Source: Nocardiopsaceae bacterium
GTDB lineage: Bacteria; Actinomycetota; Actinomycetes; Streptosporangiales; Streptosporangiaceae
Direction of reading: 5' to 3'
Assembly: GCA_017354375.1 (NCBI GenBank)
Contig: JAFMRC010000019.1
Span: forward strand, 1-32,593
Length of the DNA stretch: 32,593 bases
Shown: in pieces, positions 1 through 8,961 of the stretch
How positions within the stretch are numbered: the first letter of the stretch is position 1
Layout: every line of letters begins with the position of its first letter
Program-made: the position numbers and the translations under genes
Notes under the pieces: model-generated
The model's input: the letters and a program-made list of their open reading frames with translations, nothing else
The model's database searches: none
What the model was told of the DNA's origin: nothing

Positions 1-115
1 CCGCTGCCCGCGACGGCGCTCGCGGCGGCCCGGCGAGCTGGAAGCCGGCCAGGAGCAGGCCGGTCATGGCCACCATGACCGCGAAGAAGACGGGGCGGGA
101 CGACGGCTCGCGCAT
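1..115 (-). CDS. Partial CDS (N-terminus only), membrane or secreted protein
   Basis: Reverse strand from ATG at 115 reads MREPSSRPVFFAVMVAMTGLLLAGFQLAG..., a hydrophobic N-terminal segment, open to the window edge. Confidence 0.5.
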   Translation of the reverse strand, partial: MREPSSRPVFFAVMVAMTGLLLAGFQLAGPPRAPSRAA

Positions 116-1132
116 GGGCTCTCCCTCGAACTCCGTGCGGCTCCCCTTTACACTGGCGTAACATTTCGCTCCCCTCCGGTCAACAGCCCCGGACCGCAGC
201 CTGAGGCCGCGCTGGCATGCGCTGCCGACCATGAGAATCTCCCCCTACCAGCACCCTGACCAGCAGCTCAGCCCCCCGATTACCTGTTGCTTTGCCTGAA
301 CTTCCGTCATTACAGGCCACGCGGATAGGCGGTGCGATCATCGCTGGGGTTCGCCGGGCCGCCCGGCGGATCGGCCAGCCCGGCGAGGAACAGGCCAACG
401 AGCCAACGGGCGTTTTGCGGCATATACCGGAACCTAAGGTTGAGGCCCTGCGGATACCCCTCCCCTCCGGGTCCCGGTAGGGGCGGAATACGCCCAGCTC
501 AAGCCGGCTCCCCTGCCACCGCGCGGGTCCGGCGGCCCTCACCAGACGGGGAATCCACCGACCGAGGTCCAGGCTTCACGGATGAGCAATCGGAGGGCGA
601 TAGCCACACCGAGGATCCTGTCGGTCAATTTCAATTTGTTTTCGGATGGATGCTGTCAGTTCATGAGTGGCTGGCCGTATGCCTTCTGGAGCAGGGATGA
701 GCGATGGCGGCGCGCCGGTGCCGGGGTATGCGGGCCGGGGGCGGGACGCATGCCCCGTTCTGCAGGGATATGCCCGGGGCGCAGGGGTGTCCAGGGCGGA
801 CCTTACCGCAGCAGGAGGTCTTCGCGTGGATGATATGTGAGCAAAGAGAGCACTTATCCTCCACGCGAGCGTGATCGCGGCCTTGCGGATACTCCGGCGG
901 GTATAACGAAGATCTTGAATTGGCAACAGAGTCACCGAGGCCCGCAAAACCCGTCTACCCGCGCGATCTCTTACCTGTACGTGACGTTCACAATCGATTG
1001 CAGCGGCTAGCTGGCGTCACGGCCCCAGGCAAGTCAGGGGCTCATGTAAAGCTCGGGGACCACGGCTAAGCATGCCGCCTGCCGGCGTCCAGGTTTTGTT
1101 CAGGAACCGGTGTAAAGCTAGTCATCCTGCGG

Positions 1133-1816
1133 TTGGATGGCTTTTACTCAAGGTCCCAGCTCACGGAACGCGAGAGAGGACAGACCGGGACGGTGCGGAG
1201 CGAGGACTCATCCGGAACGACTGCCGACGACCCGCGGTCGGCGCGGGACGGCCCGCTCGCGGACGACCTGTCGGCGCAGGAACGGCAGCAGGCGGTGCGC
1301 CAGGCGCTCTCGGAGGCCCTGCGGCTCGCGCGGCTGCAGGCCGAGGTGCTGGCCCGCCTGGACGAGGCCGACCAGGCGGGGGACGACGAGGCGGTGCTGC
1401 GCTGCCACGCCGAACTCGATGACGTAATGGCCCGGATGGCCGAAGCCGAGCGGGTGCGCGCCGGAGCGCGAGCGGCCCTGCCGCAGGACGACGACCTGGT
1501 CTGCGCGGGCTGCGGCGCCGCGGCCGAGCCCATGTACGAGACGCCGCGGCTGCTCGGCTACCGGTGCACCCGCTGCGACTGGCAGGGGGAAGACCCCGCC
1601 GCGCAAGCGGAGCGCCGACGCCTCGAGGCCAGCGACGCCGCGAGGGCGGCGATCGAGCGGACCCTCAAGTCCCTAGAGGATGCGCTCGTGATCCTGGACA
1701 GCCCCGGCAAGCGCGGCAAGAAGGCGCGCGAGGCCCGCGAGGAGGGAATCGGCGCGCTCCGGTCGTTGCACGACGACCTCACCGCGGTCCACACCCGGAT
1801 CCGCAAGGCACGGTGA
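1133..1816 (+). CDS. Hypothetical coiled-coil protein with zinc-ribbon-like CxxC...CxxC
   Basis: 227 aa ORF; CAGC...CTRC cysteine pairs in the middle, Ala/Arg/Glu-rich helical flanks; start uncertain (ATG 1133 or GTG ~1193). Confidence 0.65.
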   Translation: MDGFYSRSQLTERERGQTGTVRSEDSSGTTADDPRSARDGPLADDLSAQERQQAVRQALSEALRLARLQAEVLARLDEADQAGDDEAVLRCHAELDDVMARMAEAERVRAGARAALPQDDDLVCAGCGAAAEPMYETPRLLGYRCTRCDWQGEDPAAQAERRRLEASDAARAAIERTLKSLEDALVILDSPGKRGKKAREAREEGIGALRSLHDDLTAVHTRIRKAR

Positions 1817-1870
1817 CGCGGAACCAGGCCGCCTGCCGGAACCTGGCGGCCTAGGTCACGCTCCGGAAGC

Positions 1871-2488
1871 TCACTCAGCCACCTGGTGACCGTACGCGGC
1901 GCGGAGCGCCGCGAGGTCCGGCTCGCCGAACCGGCGGCGCAGTTCCCCGAACGCCCGCGCCTTGTCCTCCCCGAACCGGCGGACCCTCGCCGCGTACGCG
2001 TCGGCGGTGAGGAACCTCGGCGGCGACGTCTTGCTGTGGAACTTATCCGCGTACATGACCAGGGCCTCCTCGTCCGTCTCGGCGAGGTAGTCGCCCGGGG
2101 GCAGCGGCAGGCCCTGCCCGATCACATCCCCGGCGGACAGGCCAACGCCCGTATGGCAGGAGGCGAACCGGCACAACGGCTCGGGAAACCCTTCCCCTGC
2201 CAGCAGCTCGTGGCCGAGAACGCCGTGGCGCACGTAGTTATCGTGATCGAGGCGCCCGGCCTCGTCGTAGAGGCGGTACACGCCGATGTCGTGCAGCAGG
2301 GCCCCGGCCCGCGCCAGTTCGATGTCGATCCCGGAACCGGCCCGCTCCTGCAACTGCTCGGCAACGGCACACACGATCTCGCAGTGCGGATAGACGAGGC
2401 CGAACGCTTCGGATGTCGGTGCGTGCTTCTCATGCAGGCGCAGGATTTCCTTGTCGGACGGGACCCGGATGCCGGACGGGGCGCTCAC
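1871..2488 (-). CDS. HD-domain phosphohydrolase family protein
   Basis: 205 aa; LLHDIGVYRL HD motif and flanking His residues; GTG start overlaps the stop of the upstream VOC gene. Confidence 0.85.
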   Translation of the reverse strand: MSAPSGIRVPSDKEILRLHEKHAPTSEAFGLVYPHCEIVCAVAEQLQERAGSGIDIELARAGALLHDIGVYRLYDEAGRLDHDNYVRHGVLGHELLAGEGFPEPLCRFASCHTGVGLSAGDVIGQGLPLPPGDYLAETDEEALVMYADKFHSKTSPPRFLTADAYAARVRRFGEDKARAFGELRRRFGEPDLAALRAAYGHQVAE

Positions 2489-2832
2489 CCGGCCTCGCCG
2501 GTCTCGATGTACTCGAAGACGGCACCGTCCGGGTGCCTGGCGATGAGCCTGGCCCCGTTCGGCGCCGGAGCAGGCCCCTCGATGACCTCGCCGCCCGCCG
2601 ATTCCAGGGCGGCGAGCACCGGGGCGAGGCTGGCCACCTGAACCGTGGCCACCCGGTCGCGGTACGCGGCGGTGTCGCCGGCCAGCAGCAGGAACGGCCC
2701 CACCCGGGCCAGCTCCACGCCGCGGAAGCCGAACCGCTCCGCCCGCGCCTGCGCCAGTTCCTCGTACAACGGGACGGCGGCGTCGAGATCGGAGACGAAC
2801 ACGCGCGCCAGAACCTTGCTGATGTTAGCCAC
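2485..2832 (-). CDS. VOC/glyoxalase-superfamily protein
   Basis: VANISKVLARVFVSDLDAAVPLYEELAQ...HPDGAVFEYIETG; GTG start at 2832 fits the domain start better than the longer ORF. Confidence 0.75.
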   Translation of the reverse strand: MANISKVLARVFVSDLDAAVPLYEELAQARAERFGFRGVELARVGPFLLLAGDTAAYRDRVATVQVASLAPVLAALESAGGEVIEGPAPAPNGARLIARHPDGAVFEYIETGEAG

Positions 2833-2900
2833 TCCGCGCACAACACCCCCGCCACCGCTTCTATGCCGCCGCCCCCGCCAACCCGGACTCATCAAGCAGC

Positions 2901-2939
2901 GTGGAGTTTTTTAACACTTACAAAACAAAAAAACTCCAC
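2901..2939 (-). terminator. Perfect 12-bp inverted repeat, terminator-like, downstream of mgsA
   Basis: GTGGAGTTTTTT (2901-2912) / AAAAAACTCCAC (2928-2939), 15-nt AT-rich loop, 8 nt past the mgsA stop. Confidence 0.55.
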
Positions 2940-2947
2940 GTCAATGA

Positions 2948-3424
2948 CTAGGCGGGCTGGGCCGTGGTCTTGGTTGCCAGCCCATCCAGCTCCCGCTCGG
3001 GTGCGGGATCCCACGGCTCGTGCACGCGGTTCATCAGGTGCGACGAGATGATGAAGTCCGCGGTCGCCCGGTTGCAGGCGACCGGGATGTTGCATACCAC
3101 CGCGACCCGCAGCAGGGCCTTGACATCGGGATCGTGCGGGTGCGGCTCAAGCGGGTCCCAGAAGAAGACCAGCAGGTCAATCCCGCCTTCGGCGATCCTG
3201 GCACCAATCTGCTGGTCACCGCCGAACGGTCCGCTGCGAAAACAGTTGATCTCAAGGCCGAGATGGTCCTGCAGAAGGCGGCCGGTCGTCGCGGTCGCGA
3301 ACAGCTCATGCGCCGTGAGCAGGTCCAGGTTGTACCTGGCCCATTCCAGCATGTCCCGCTTCTTGTTGTCGTGTGCGATCAGTGCGATCCGCCGTCCGTT
3401 CGGCGCCGCCAGGTCGTTGGCCAC
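2948..3424 (-). CDS. mgsA: Methylglyoxal synthase
   Basis: 158 aa; [79 protein letters not shown] are characteristic; GTG start with AAGGA SD. Confidence 0.95.
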   Translation of the reverse strand: MANDLAAPNGRRIALIAHDNKKRDMLEWARYNLDLLTAHELFATATTGRLLQDHLGLEINCFRSGPFGGDQQIGARIAEGGIDLLVFFWDPLEPHPHDPDVKALLRVAVVCNIPVACNRATADFIISSHLMNRVHEPWDPAPERELDGLATKTTAQPA

Positions 3425-3494
3425 AAGGAATCCTTTCGAAGAGCTGGCAACGGCGCTGCCGTCCCGGTAGTCCCAACCCTCTCCGGTCCAGATG

Positions 3495-4007
3495 TCATCC
3501 CGGCTGCCTCCGTGAAGCCGGCATGTTACGCGCGGATGCCGTCCCGCGGTCAGGTTCGTACGGCGCCCAGAGCCGGTCGGCTTCCCCGGCGGCCATGCTG
3601 CCCCGGTACACGTCGATCTTGTGGTCGATGATCTTCAGGTTCTCCTGGATGTCCTCCAGCTTGGCGACGACGTCCGCGCGGTGGGCTTCCAGGAGTTCTA
3701 GCCGTTCCTGCTCGTTGCCCGGGCCGGCGGCGACCAGTTCGGCGTAGCGGCGGATGCCCTTGATCGGCATGCCGGTGGCCCTCAGCTTGGTGCAGACGAT
3801 GATCCACTTCAGGTCGAGGTACCCATAACGGCGGCGGCCTCCGGTCGTCCGGTCGGGCGGGCTGACTACCAGGCCGGCCCGCTCGTAGTACCGGAGGGTG
3901 TGCGCGCTGACCCCGGTGCGGCGGGCCGCCTCGGCGATGGTCACGCCCTCCGGCGGCACGTCCTGCGATCGCGGCTTGCCTGACGACTTCGGCTTGACTT
4001 CGAGCAT
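3495..4007 (-). CDS. MerR-family transcriptional regulator
   Basis: [70 protein letters not shown]; divergent from an MFS gene. Confidence 0.93.
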   Translation of the reverse strand: MLEVKPKSSGKPRSQDVPPEGVTIAEAARRTGVSAHTLRYYERAGLVVSPPDRTTGGRRRYGYLDLKWIIVCTKLRATGMPIKGIRRYAELVAAGPGNEQERLELLEAHRADVVAKLEDIQENLKIIDHKIDVYRGSMAAGEADRLWAPYEPDRGTASARNMPASRRQPG

Positions 4008-4024
4008 GCTCTAAATCTTACTGT
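3994..4024 (+). promoter_or_regulatory. MerR-type promoter (TTGACT-N19-TACTGT) with central palindrome GAGCATGCTC
   Basis: -35 at 3994-3999, 19-bp spacer, -10 at 4019-4024; palindrome 4002-4011 lies in the spacer; 7 nt between -10 and the ATG at 4032. Confidence 0.6.
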
Positions 4025-4031
4025 CACGGTC

Positions 4032-5462
4032 ATGAGTTCAACTGTGCTCTCGCCCGCCCCGCCGGGCGAGCTGACCCCGCGCCGCAAGTCGCTGGTGCTC
4101 GCGATCTGCTGTATCAGCATGCTCGTCGTCATCATGGACATGTCCGTCGTCAACGTCGCGCTTCCCGGTATCGGTCGCGATCTTCATGCTTCCGAGTCGG
4201 GCCTGCAATGGACGGTCGATGCCTACTCCCTCGTGCTGGCCGCGTTCCTCGTGCTGGCCGGATCCCTGTCCGACCGGGTCGGACGCAGGCGCGTCTTCCT
4301 GGCCGGCCTGGCGATCTTCGGCCTCGGCTCCCTGCTGTGCGGGCTGGCACCGGGCATCGGCTGGCTGATCGGGGCCCGGGCGCTGCAGGCCGTCGGCGGG
4401 ACCATGCTCAACCCGACCGCCCTGGCCATCATCGCGAACACGTTCGACGGCCCGGCCGAACGGGCGCGGGCCATCGGGATCTTCGGGTCGGTGTCGGGCC
4501 TGGCGCTCGCGTTGGGCCCGATCCTCGGCGGCGGCCTGGTCAGCGCGTTCGGCTGGCGGTCGGTCTTCTGGATCAACGTCCCGGTCACGATCACGGCGAT
4601 CGTGCTCGCCTCGCTGTACGTTCTCGAGTCCAGGGCCGGCCGGGCCCGCCGGTTCGATCCGGTCGGCCAGGCGCTGATGATCCTGCTCCTGGGCAGCGTC
4701 GTCTACGCGATCATCGAGTCCACGTCACAAGGCTGGACCTCCCCGCTCATTCTCGGCCTGCTCGCGATCGCCGCCCTGAGCGTCGCGGGCATCGTCGTCT
4801 ACGAGCCGCGCCGGGCCGACCCGCTCCTGGAACTGCGCCTGTTCCGTAGCCCGCCGTTCAGCGCGGCGATCGTGATGGCGCTGTTCGCCCTATGCGGCTT
4901 CGGCGCTTTCCTGTTCGTGACCACCCAGTACCTGCAGGACATTCGGGGCCTGTCTTCGGTGGTGGCGGGTTTGTGCCTGATCCCGGTCGGGCTGCCGGTC
5001 CTGGTCCTGTCACCGGCCGCCGGGCGGATCACCGGGAATCGGGGACCCCTGCTGCCGCTCCTCGTCGCCGGGACCGCCCTGGCCCTCGGCGGCCTCGCGT
5101 CGCTGTGGATCGGGCCGGCCACTCCCCTCGCGCTCGTGCTGGCGGTCTACCTGCTGTTCGGCATCTTCCTGGGGACCGTGAACCCGCCCATCACCAACTC
5201 GGCGGTCTCCGGGATGCCCCGGTCCATGGCCGGGCTGGCCGGGTCCCTGGCCTCCACCGGCCGCCAGGCCGGCACCACCCTCGGCGTGGCGGTCTCCGGG
5301 ACACTCGTCGCCCCGGCACTCGCCCGCGGCGGGTCCGCGTTCACCACCGCGGCCCACGGCGTGTGGTGGATGCTCCTCGCCCTCGGCGCTGGCATCGTGG
5401 CCCTCGGCCTGGCCAGCGCCAGGCTCCACCACGTCCTCTCCGCCCGTTCCGCCCGCCAATAA
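4032..5462 (+). CDS. DHA2-family MFS drug/proton transporter (EmrB/QacA-like)
   Basis: 476 aa, many TM segments; MDMSVVNVALPGIGRDLHASESGLQWTVDAYSL, GSLSDRVGRRRVFLAGL. Confidence 0.93.
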   Translation: MSSTVLSPAPPGELTPRRKSLVLAICCISMLVVIMDMSVVNVALPGIGRDLHASESGLQWTVDAYSLVLAAFLVLAGSLSDRVGRRRVFLAGLAIFGLGSLLCGLAPGIGWLIGARALQAVGGTMLNPTALAIIANTFDGPAERARAIGIFGSVSGLALALGPILGGGLVSAFGWRSVFWINVPVTITAIVLASLYVLESRAGRARRFDPVGQALMILLLGSVVYAIIESTSQGWTSPLILGLLAIAALSVAGIVVYEPRRADPLLELRLFRSPPFSAAIVMALFALCGFGAFLFVTTQYLQDIRGLSSVVAGLCLIPVGLPVLVLSPAAGRITGNRGPLLPLLVAGTALALGGLASLWIGPATPLALVLAVYLLFGIFLGTVNPPITNSAVSGMPRSMAGLAGSLASTGRQAGTTLGVAVSGTLVAPALARGGSAFTTAAHGVWWMLLALGAGIVALGLASARLHHVLSARSARQ

Positions 5463-5467
5463 ACGAC

Positions 5468-5665
5468 CCGAGTGCGCTTTTGGGCAACCTCTAGCCGGCC
5501 CGAATGCGCACCTGGCACGCTAAGGCCGGGGTGCCCCGTTTCACGCCGCTGCCCTCCCCGCTGCGAGCCGAGTGCGCTTTTAGGCCAACTCTTACCTGCC
5601 CAAGCGCGCACTTGGCACGCTAGGTGGCGGCAGGTGAGCGAACCCGAGTGCGCACCTGGCACGCT
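5468..5665. repeat. Intergenic repeat cluster, two ~54-bp units at an exact 100-bp period plus a third half-unit
   Basis: ccgagtgcgcttttgggcaac...cgaatgcgcacctggcacgct at 5468-5521 and a variant at 5568-5621; cccgagtgcgcacctggcacgct at 5643-5665. Confidence 0.8.
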
Positions 5666-5702
5666 CGGAGGAGGCGTCGGGGGCGGTGCGGGGCGGGGGC
5701 GG

Positions 5703-6152
5703 TCACTCTTCCGGCAACCGGTCGAGGAGGATATCCACCTTGCCGTCGATCGCGTTCACTTTCTCCTTCAGCGGGCCGACCTCGGCTTGCAGGAGATCCT
5801 CGAAGACGGTGTCCGCCGTGGACCGCGACGGCCCTTCGAGACCAGGCGCGTCGTTCAAGACGTCCACGAGATAGTCGTGCCGGCACCCGAGCGCGGCGGA
5901 CAGCGCCACCAAGGTCGAACGCTGCCGCTTCCTGGGCTTCTCGATATAGCGGATCGTGGTTTCGGATACTCCGCTCTCCCGGGAAAGACGAGCCAGTGAC
6001 ATGTCGAGTCTTTTCATTTCGCGATGGATAGCTCTTTCCACCGCGTCCCACCTGCCGCTCTCTGGCAGCTCATTCCTCGACAACGACAAATCCTCCGCTT
6101 TTCGCCTGCTGAACAGGCTAGCGGAACGACCGTCATTGATGACGATCCGCAC
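5703..6152 (-). CDS. XRE-family HTH regulator with C-terminal coiled-coil tail
   Basis: LDMSLARLSRESGVSETTIRYIEKPRKRQRSTLVALSAALGC HTH, then VGPLKEKVNAIDGKVDILLDRLPEE. Confidence 0.8.
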   Translation of the reverse strand: MRIVINDGRSASLFSRRKAEDLSLSRNELPESGRWDAVERAIHREMKRLDMSLARLSRESGVSETTIRYIEKPRKRQRSTLVALSAALGCRHDYLVDVLNDAPGLEGPSRSTADTVFEDLLQAEVGPLKEKVNAIDGKVDILLDRLPEE

Positions 6153-6172
6153 TCGGGCTTCGAGTAATTTTT

Positions 6173-6199
6173 AATAGTTACGGATTATCCATAACTATT
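6173..6199. promoter_or_regulatory. 27-bp near-perfect palindrome, candidate operator upstream of the XRE gene
   Basis: AATAGTTA-C-GGAT-T-ATCC-A-TAACTATT; only the centre base and one symmetric pair break symmetry; AT-rich island in a GC-rich context. Confidence 0.65.
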
Positions 6200-6381
6200 G
6201 ATGGTCCTCATAATTAGACGACACATTTCGCTAGCGGTCGACTAGCATCGACTGCATGACAGCGGTTATATTCGCGGTGAGCGTAGTGGGGTGCGCGGTT
6301 AACCTGGCCCAGGGCATCGAGTTGGCCGCGTGCTGGCGCGATCGCTGGAGAGCGCGGAAGGGCCGGAGGCGATCGCGCACG

Positions 6382-7467
6382 TCAGGAAGCGAGCCAGGCG
6401 TCGAGGGTGGCGCGGGTGGGGGCGGTCGCGGGGCCTTGGCGGGTTACCGACAGGGCCGCGGCGGCGTTGGCGCGGCGGGCGGCGAGGTCCGGAGGGAGGC
6501 CGTCGGCCAGGGCGGCCAGGAACGCGCCCGCGTGGGCGTCGCCCGCGCCGGTCGTGTCCACGGCCGCCACCGCGGGCGCGGGCACGCGAACGATCCAGGC
6601 GCCAGCGGATGAACGGCACGTTGCTACGGCTATGGGCGTAGCAACGGCACTTTCACTCCTTCCACGGAGGGCGAGGAGGCAGCCGGAGGGGCCGGTGCGG
6701 ACGATCACGTTCCTGGCGCGCCCGCCTTTCGCGGTTCCGAGGAGGGCGCGAGCGGCGTCGGCGGGATCCTCGATTCCGGTCAGGGCGACCGCTTCGCGGG
6801 CGGTGCAGCTCAGCCAGTCGCAGCGGGGCAGCACCCGGGCCAGGAGGGGGACGGGAATCTGGCCTGCGAGGGGGCCGGGATCGCAGAACAGGAGCGCCCC
6901 CGGCGGGAGGGCCGAGGCCCATTCGGCCACAACCGGGCCCGACTCCGGCGGGATGAGGCCGTAGCCGGAGATGTAGACCGCGTCGCCTTCGGTCACGGGG
7001 ATGTCGTCCATGCAGCCGGGCTCACGCGCGGATTCCGCGCCGAGCCGGGTCACGTACGCGCGCTCGGCGTCCCGCTCCACGTCGGCGTCCCGCTCCGCGC
7101 CGCCGGGCCGGCTCGCGTCACCGGGTCGGCTGAGGGCGACCGTGAAGCCCGTGTCGCGGAGCGGATCCGGGGAGCGGAAAACCTCGATGCCCTCGGCCGC
7201 CAGGGCCTCGCGGACCAGGTCCCCCCACGGTCCCGTGCCGTGCCCGCCGGCGTACAGCACCGGCAGGCCCTGGCGGGCCGCCGCGGCCATCACGCTGAAG
7301 CCACCGCCAACCGCCACCCCCGACGACTCCGCGAGGATGTCGGCGCCGGGGGCGGGGAACGCGGGTACCCGCATGGACACGTCAACGATCGCCTCGCCGG
7401 CGAACACGAGGCGACGCGGGTGCCCTCCCGGGACGGGAGGAGCCGGTGGTGACTGGGCAGGCGGCAT
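6382..7467 (-). CDS. PfkB/ribokinase-family carbohydrate or nucleoside kinase
   Basis: 361 aa; VFAGEAIVDVSMRVP, GGGFSVMAAAARQGLP, C-terminal VDTTGAGDAHAGAFLAALADG signature. Confidence 0.93.
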   Translation of the reverse strand: MPPAQSPPAPPVPGGHPRRLVFAGEAIVDVSMRVPAFPAPGADILAESSGVAVGGGFSVMAAAARQGLPVLYAGGHGTGPWGDLVREALAAEGIEVFRSPDPLRDTGFTVALSRPGDASRPGGAERDADVERDAERAYVTRLGAESAREPGCMDDIPVTEGDAVYISGYGLIPPESGPVVAEWASALPPGALLFCDPGPLAGQIPVPLLARVLPRCDWLSCTAREAVALTGIEDPADAARALLGTAKGGRARNVIVRTGPSGCLLALRGRSESAVATPIAVATCRSSAGAWIVRVPAPAVAAVDTTGAGDAHAGAFLAALADGLPPDLAARRANAAAALSVTRQGPATAPTRATLDAWLAS

Positions 7468-7494
7468 GATCCGTTAGGGATGATAATTGGTGTT

Positions 7495-8961
7495 ATGGGT
7501 CTGACCAGTGTTGAAGCGAACGGTATCAACGTGATCGCCGCCGCCGAGCGGAAGGGGACGCCGCGGCAGTTGTTCTGGCCGTGGTTCGCCGCGAACATCT
7601 CGGTGCTCGGGCTGAGCTACGGGGCGTACGTGCTGGGGTTCGGGGTTTCGTTCTGGCAGGCGTGCGCGGCCGGGCTGGTCGGGATCGTCGCGTCGTTCGG
7701 CCTGGTCGGGTTCATCGCGGTGGCGGGCAAGAGGGGATCGGCGCCGACGCTGGTGCTGTCGCGGGCGGCGTTCGGGGTGCGGGGGAACATCGTGCCGACG
7801 CTGGTGGCGTGGATCCTCAACGTCGGGTGGGAGACCGTGCTCACCGTGCTGGCGACGCTGGCGACCGCGACCGTGTTTGGGCGGCTCGGGTGGAGCTCCG
7901 GGGACGCGACCAAGGTCATCGCGTTCGTCGTGATCACCATGCTGGTCGTGGGCAGCGCGGCGCTCGGGTTCGACATGATCATGCGGCTGCAGGCCATTAT
8001 CACGGTGATAACCGGGGTGCTGACCGTCATCTACTTCGCGCTGGCGGCCGGGAAGATCCACTGGGCGGCCGTAAGTTCAACGCACTCCGGGCCGGCGCCC
8101 GCGTTCGTCGGGGCGGTCGTGCTGGTGATGACCGGGTTCGGGCTGAGCTGGACGCAGATGGCGGGCGACTACTCCCGGTACCTGCCGCGGACGGCCAGCG
8201 GGGGCGGGGTGGTGTGGTGGACGACGTTCGGGGCATCGGTGGCCCCGGTGTTCCTGCTGGGGTTCGGGCTGCTGCTCGCCGGGTCGTCCGCGTCGCTGTC
8301 GTCCGCCATCAACACCGACCCGATCGGGGCGCTGTCGGCCATCCTGCCGACGTGGTACCTGGTGCCGTTCGTGATCGTGGCCGTCCTGGGCCTGGTGGGC
8401 GGCGCGGTGCTGGACATCTACTCCTCCGGGCTGACGCTGCTGGCCGCCGGGCTGCGGGTGCCGCGCTGGTCGGCGGCGTGCATCGACGGCGTGCTGATGA
8501 TCGGCGGCACGATCTACGTGGTGTTCTTCGCGTCGTCGTTCATCGGGCCGTTCGAGGGGTTCCTGATCACTCTCGGGGTCCCGATCGCGGCGTGGTGCGG
8601 GGTGATGCTGGCGGACGTGCTGCTGCGGCGTTCTTCGTACGCGGATGATGACCTGTTCTCGGCGGCCGGGCGGTACGGGTCGGTGCGCTGGGTGCCGGTC
8701 GCCCTGCTGGCGCTGGGATCGGTTCTCGGGTTCGGGCTGGTCGTCAATTCGTACGCGTCATGGCTGTCGTGGCAGGGGTACCTGCTCGCGCCGCTGCGGC
8801 TCGGCGGGAAGACGGGAACCTGGGCGGGGGCGAACCTCGGCGTGCTGGTCGCGCTCGCGGCCGGGTTCCTCGGGTGGCTGCTTCTCGGGCGCACGGCCGT
8901 GCGGCGGCAGGAGGCAACGGCGACTGCTGCCGCCGGGGCACCTCCGAGCGCGGTCACATGA
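7495..8961 (+). CDS. NCS1-family nucleobase:cation symporter (cytosine/purine permease type)
   Basis: ~490 aa multi-TM; SVEANGINVIAAAERKGTPRQLFWPWFAANISVL, TGFGLSWTQMAGDYSRYLPR. Start placed at ATG 7495, 7 nt after a GATAAT -10. Confidence 0.88.
   Translation: MGLTSVEANGINVIAAAERKGTPRQLFWPWFAANISVLGLSYGAYVLGFGVSFWQACAAGLVGIVASFGLVGFIAVAGKRGSAPTLVLSRAAFGVRGNIVPTLVAWILNVGWETVLTVLATLATATVFGRLGWSSGDATKVIAFVVITMLVVGSAALGFDMIMRLQAIITVITGVLTVIYFALAAGKIHWAAVSSTHSGPAPAFVGAVVLVMTGFGLSWTQMAGDYSRYLPRTASGGGVVWWTTFGASVAPVFLLGFGLLLAGSSASLSSAINTDPIGALSAILPTWYLVPFVIVAVLGLVGGAVLDIYSSGLTLLAAGLRVPRWSAACIDGVLMIGGTIYVVFFASSFIGPFEGFLITLGVPIAAWCGVMLADVLLRRSSYADDDLFSAAGRYGSVRWVPVALLALGSVLGFGLVVNSYASWLSWQGYLLAPLRLGGKTGTWAGANLGVLVALAAGFLGWLLLGRTAVRRQEATATAAAGAPPSAVT

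Noticed and set aside
991-1000. CAATCGATTG as a third LacI operator
   Set aside because: Only the ATCGAT core matches, about 12 kb away from the locus; likely chance.
5468-5665. CRISPR array
   Set aside because: Only two to three imperfect units, 100-bp period with degenerate internal sequence, no cas genes.
6256-6612. 118-aa plus-strand ORF MTAVIFAVSVVGCAVNLAQG...
   Set aside because: First ~40 aa look like a possible small membrane protein with TAGCAT 7 nt upstream, but most of the ORF is antisense to PfkB and Gly/Arg-rich; not supported enough to call.
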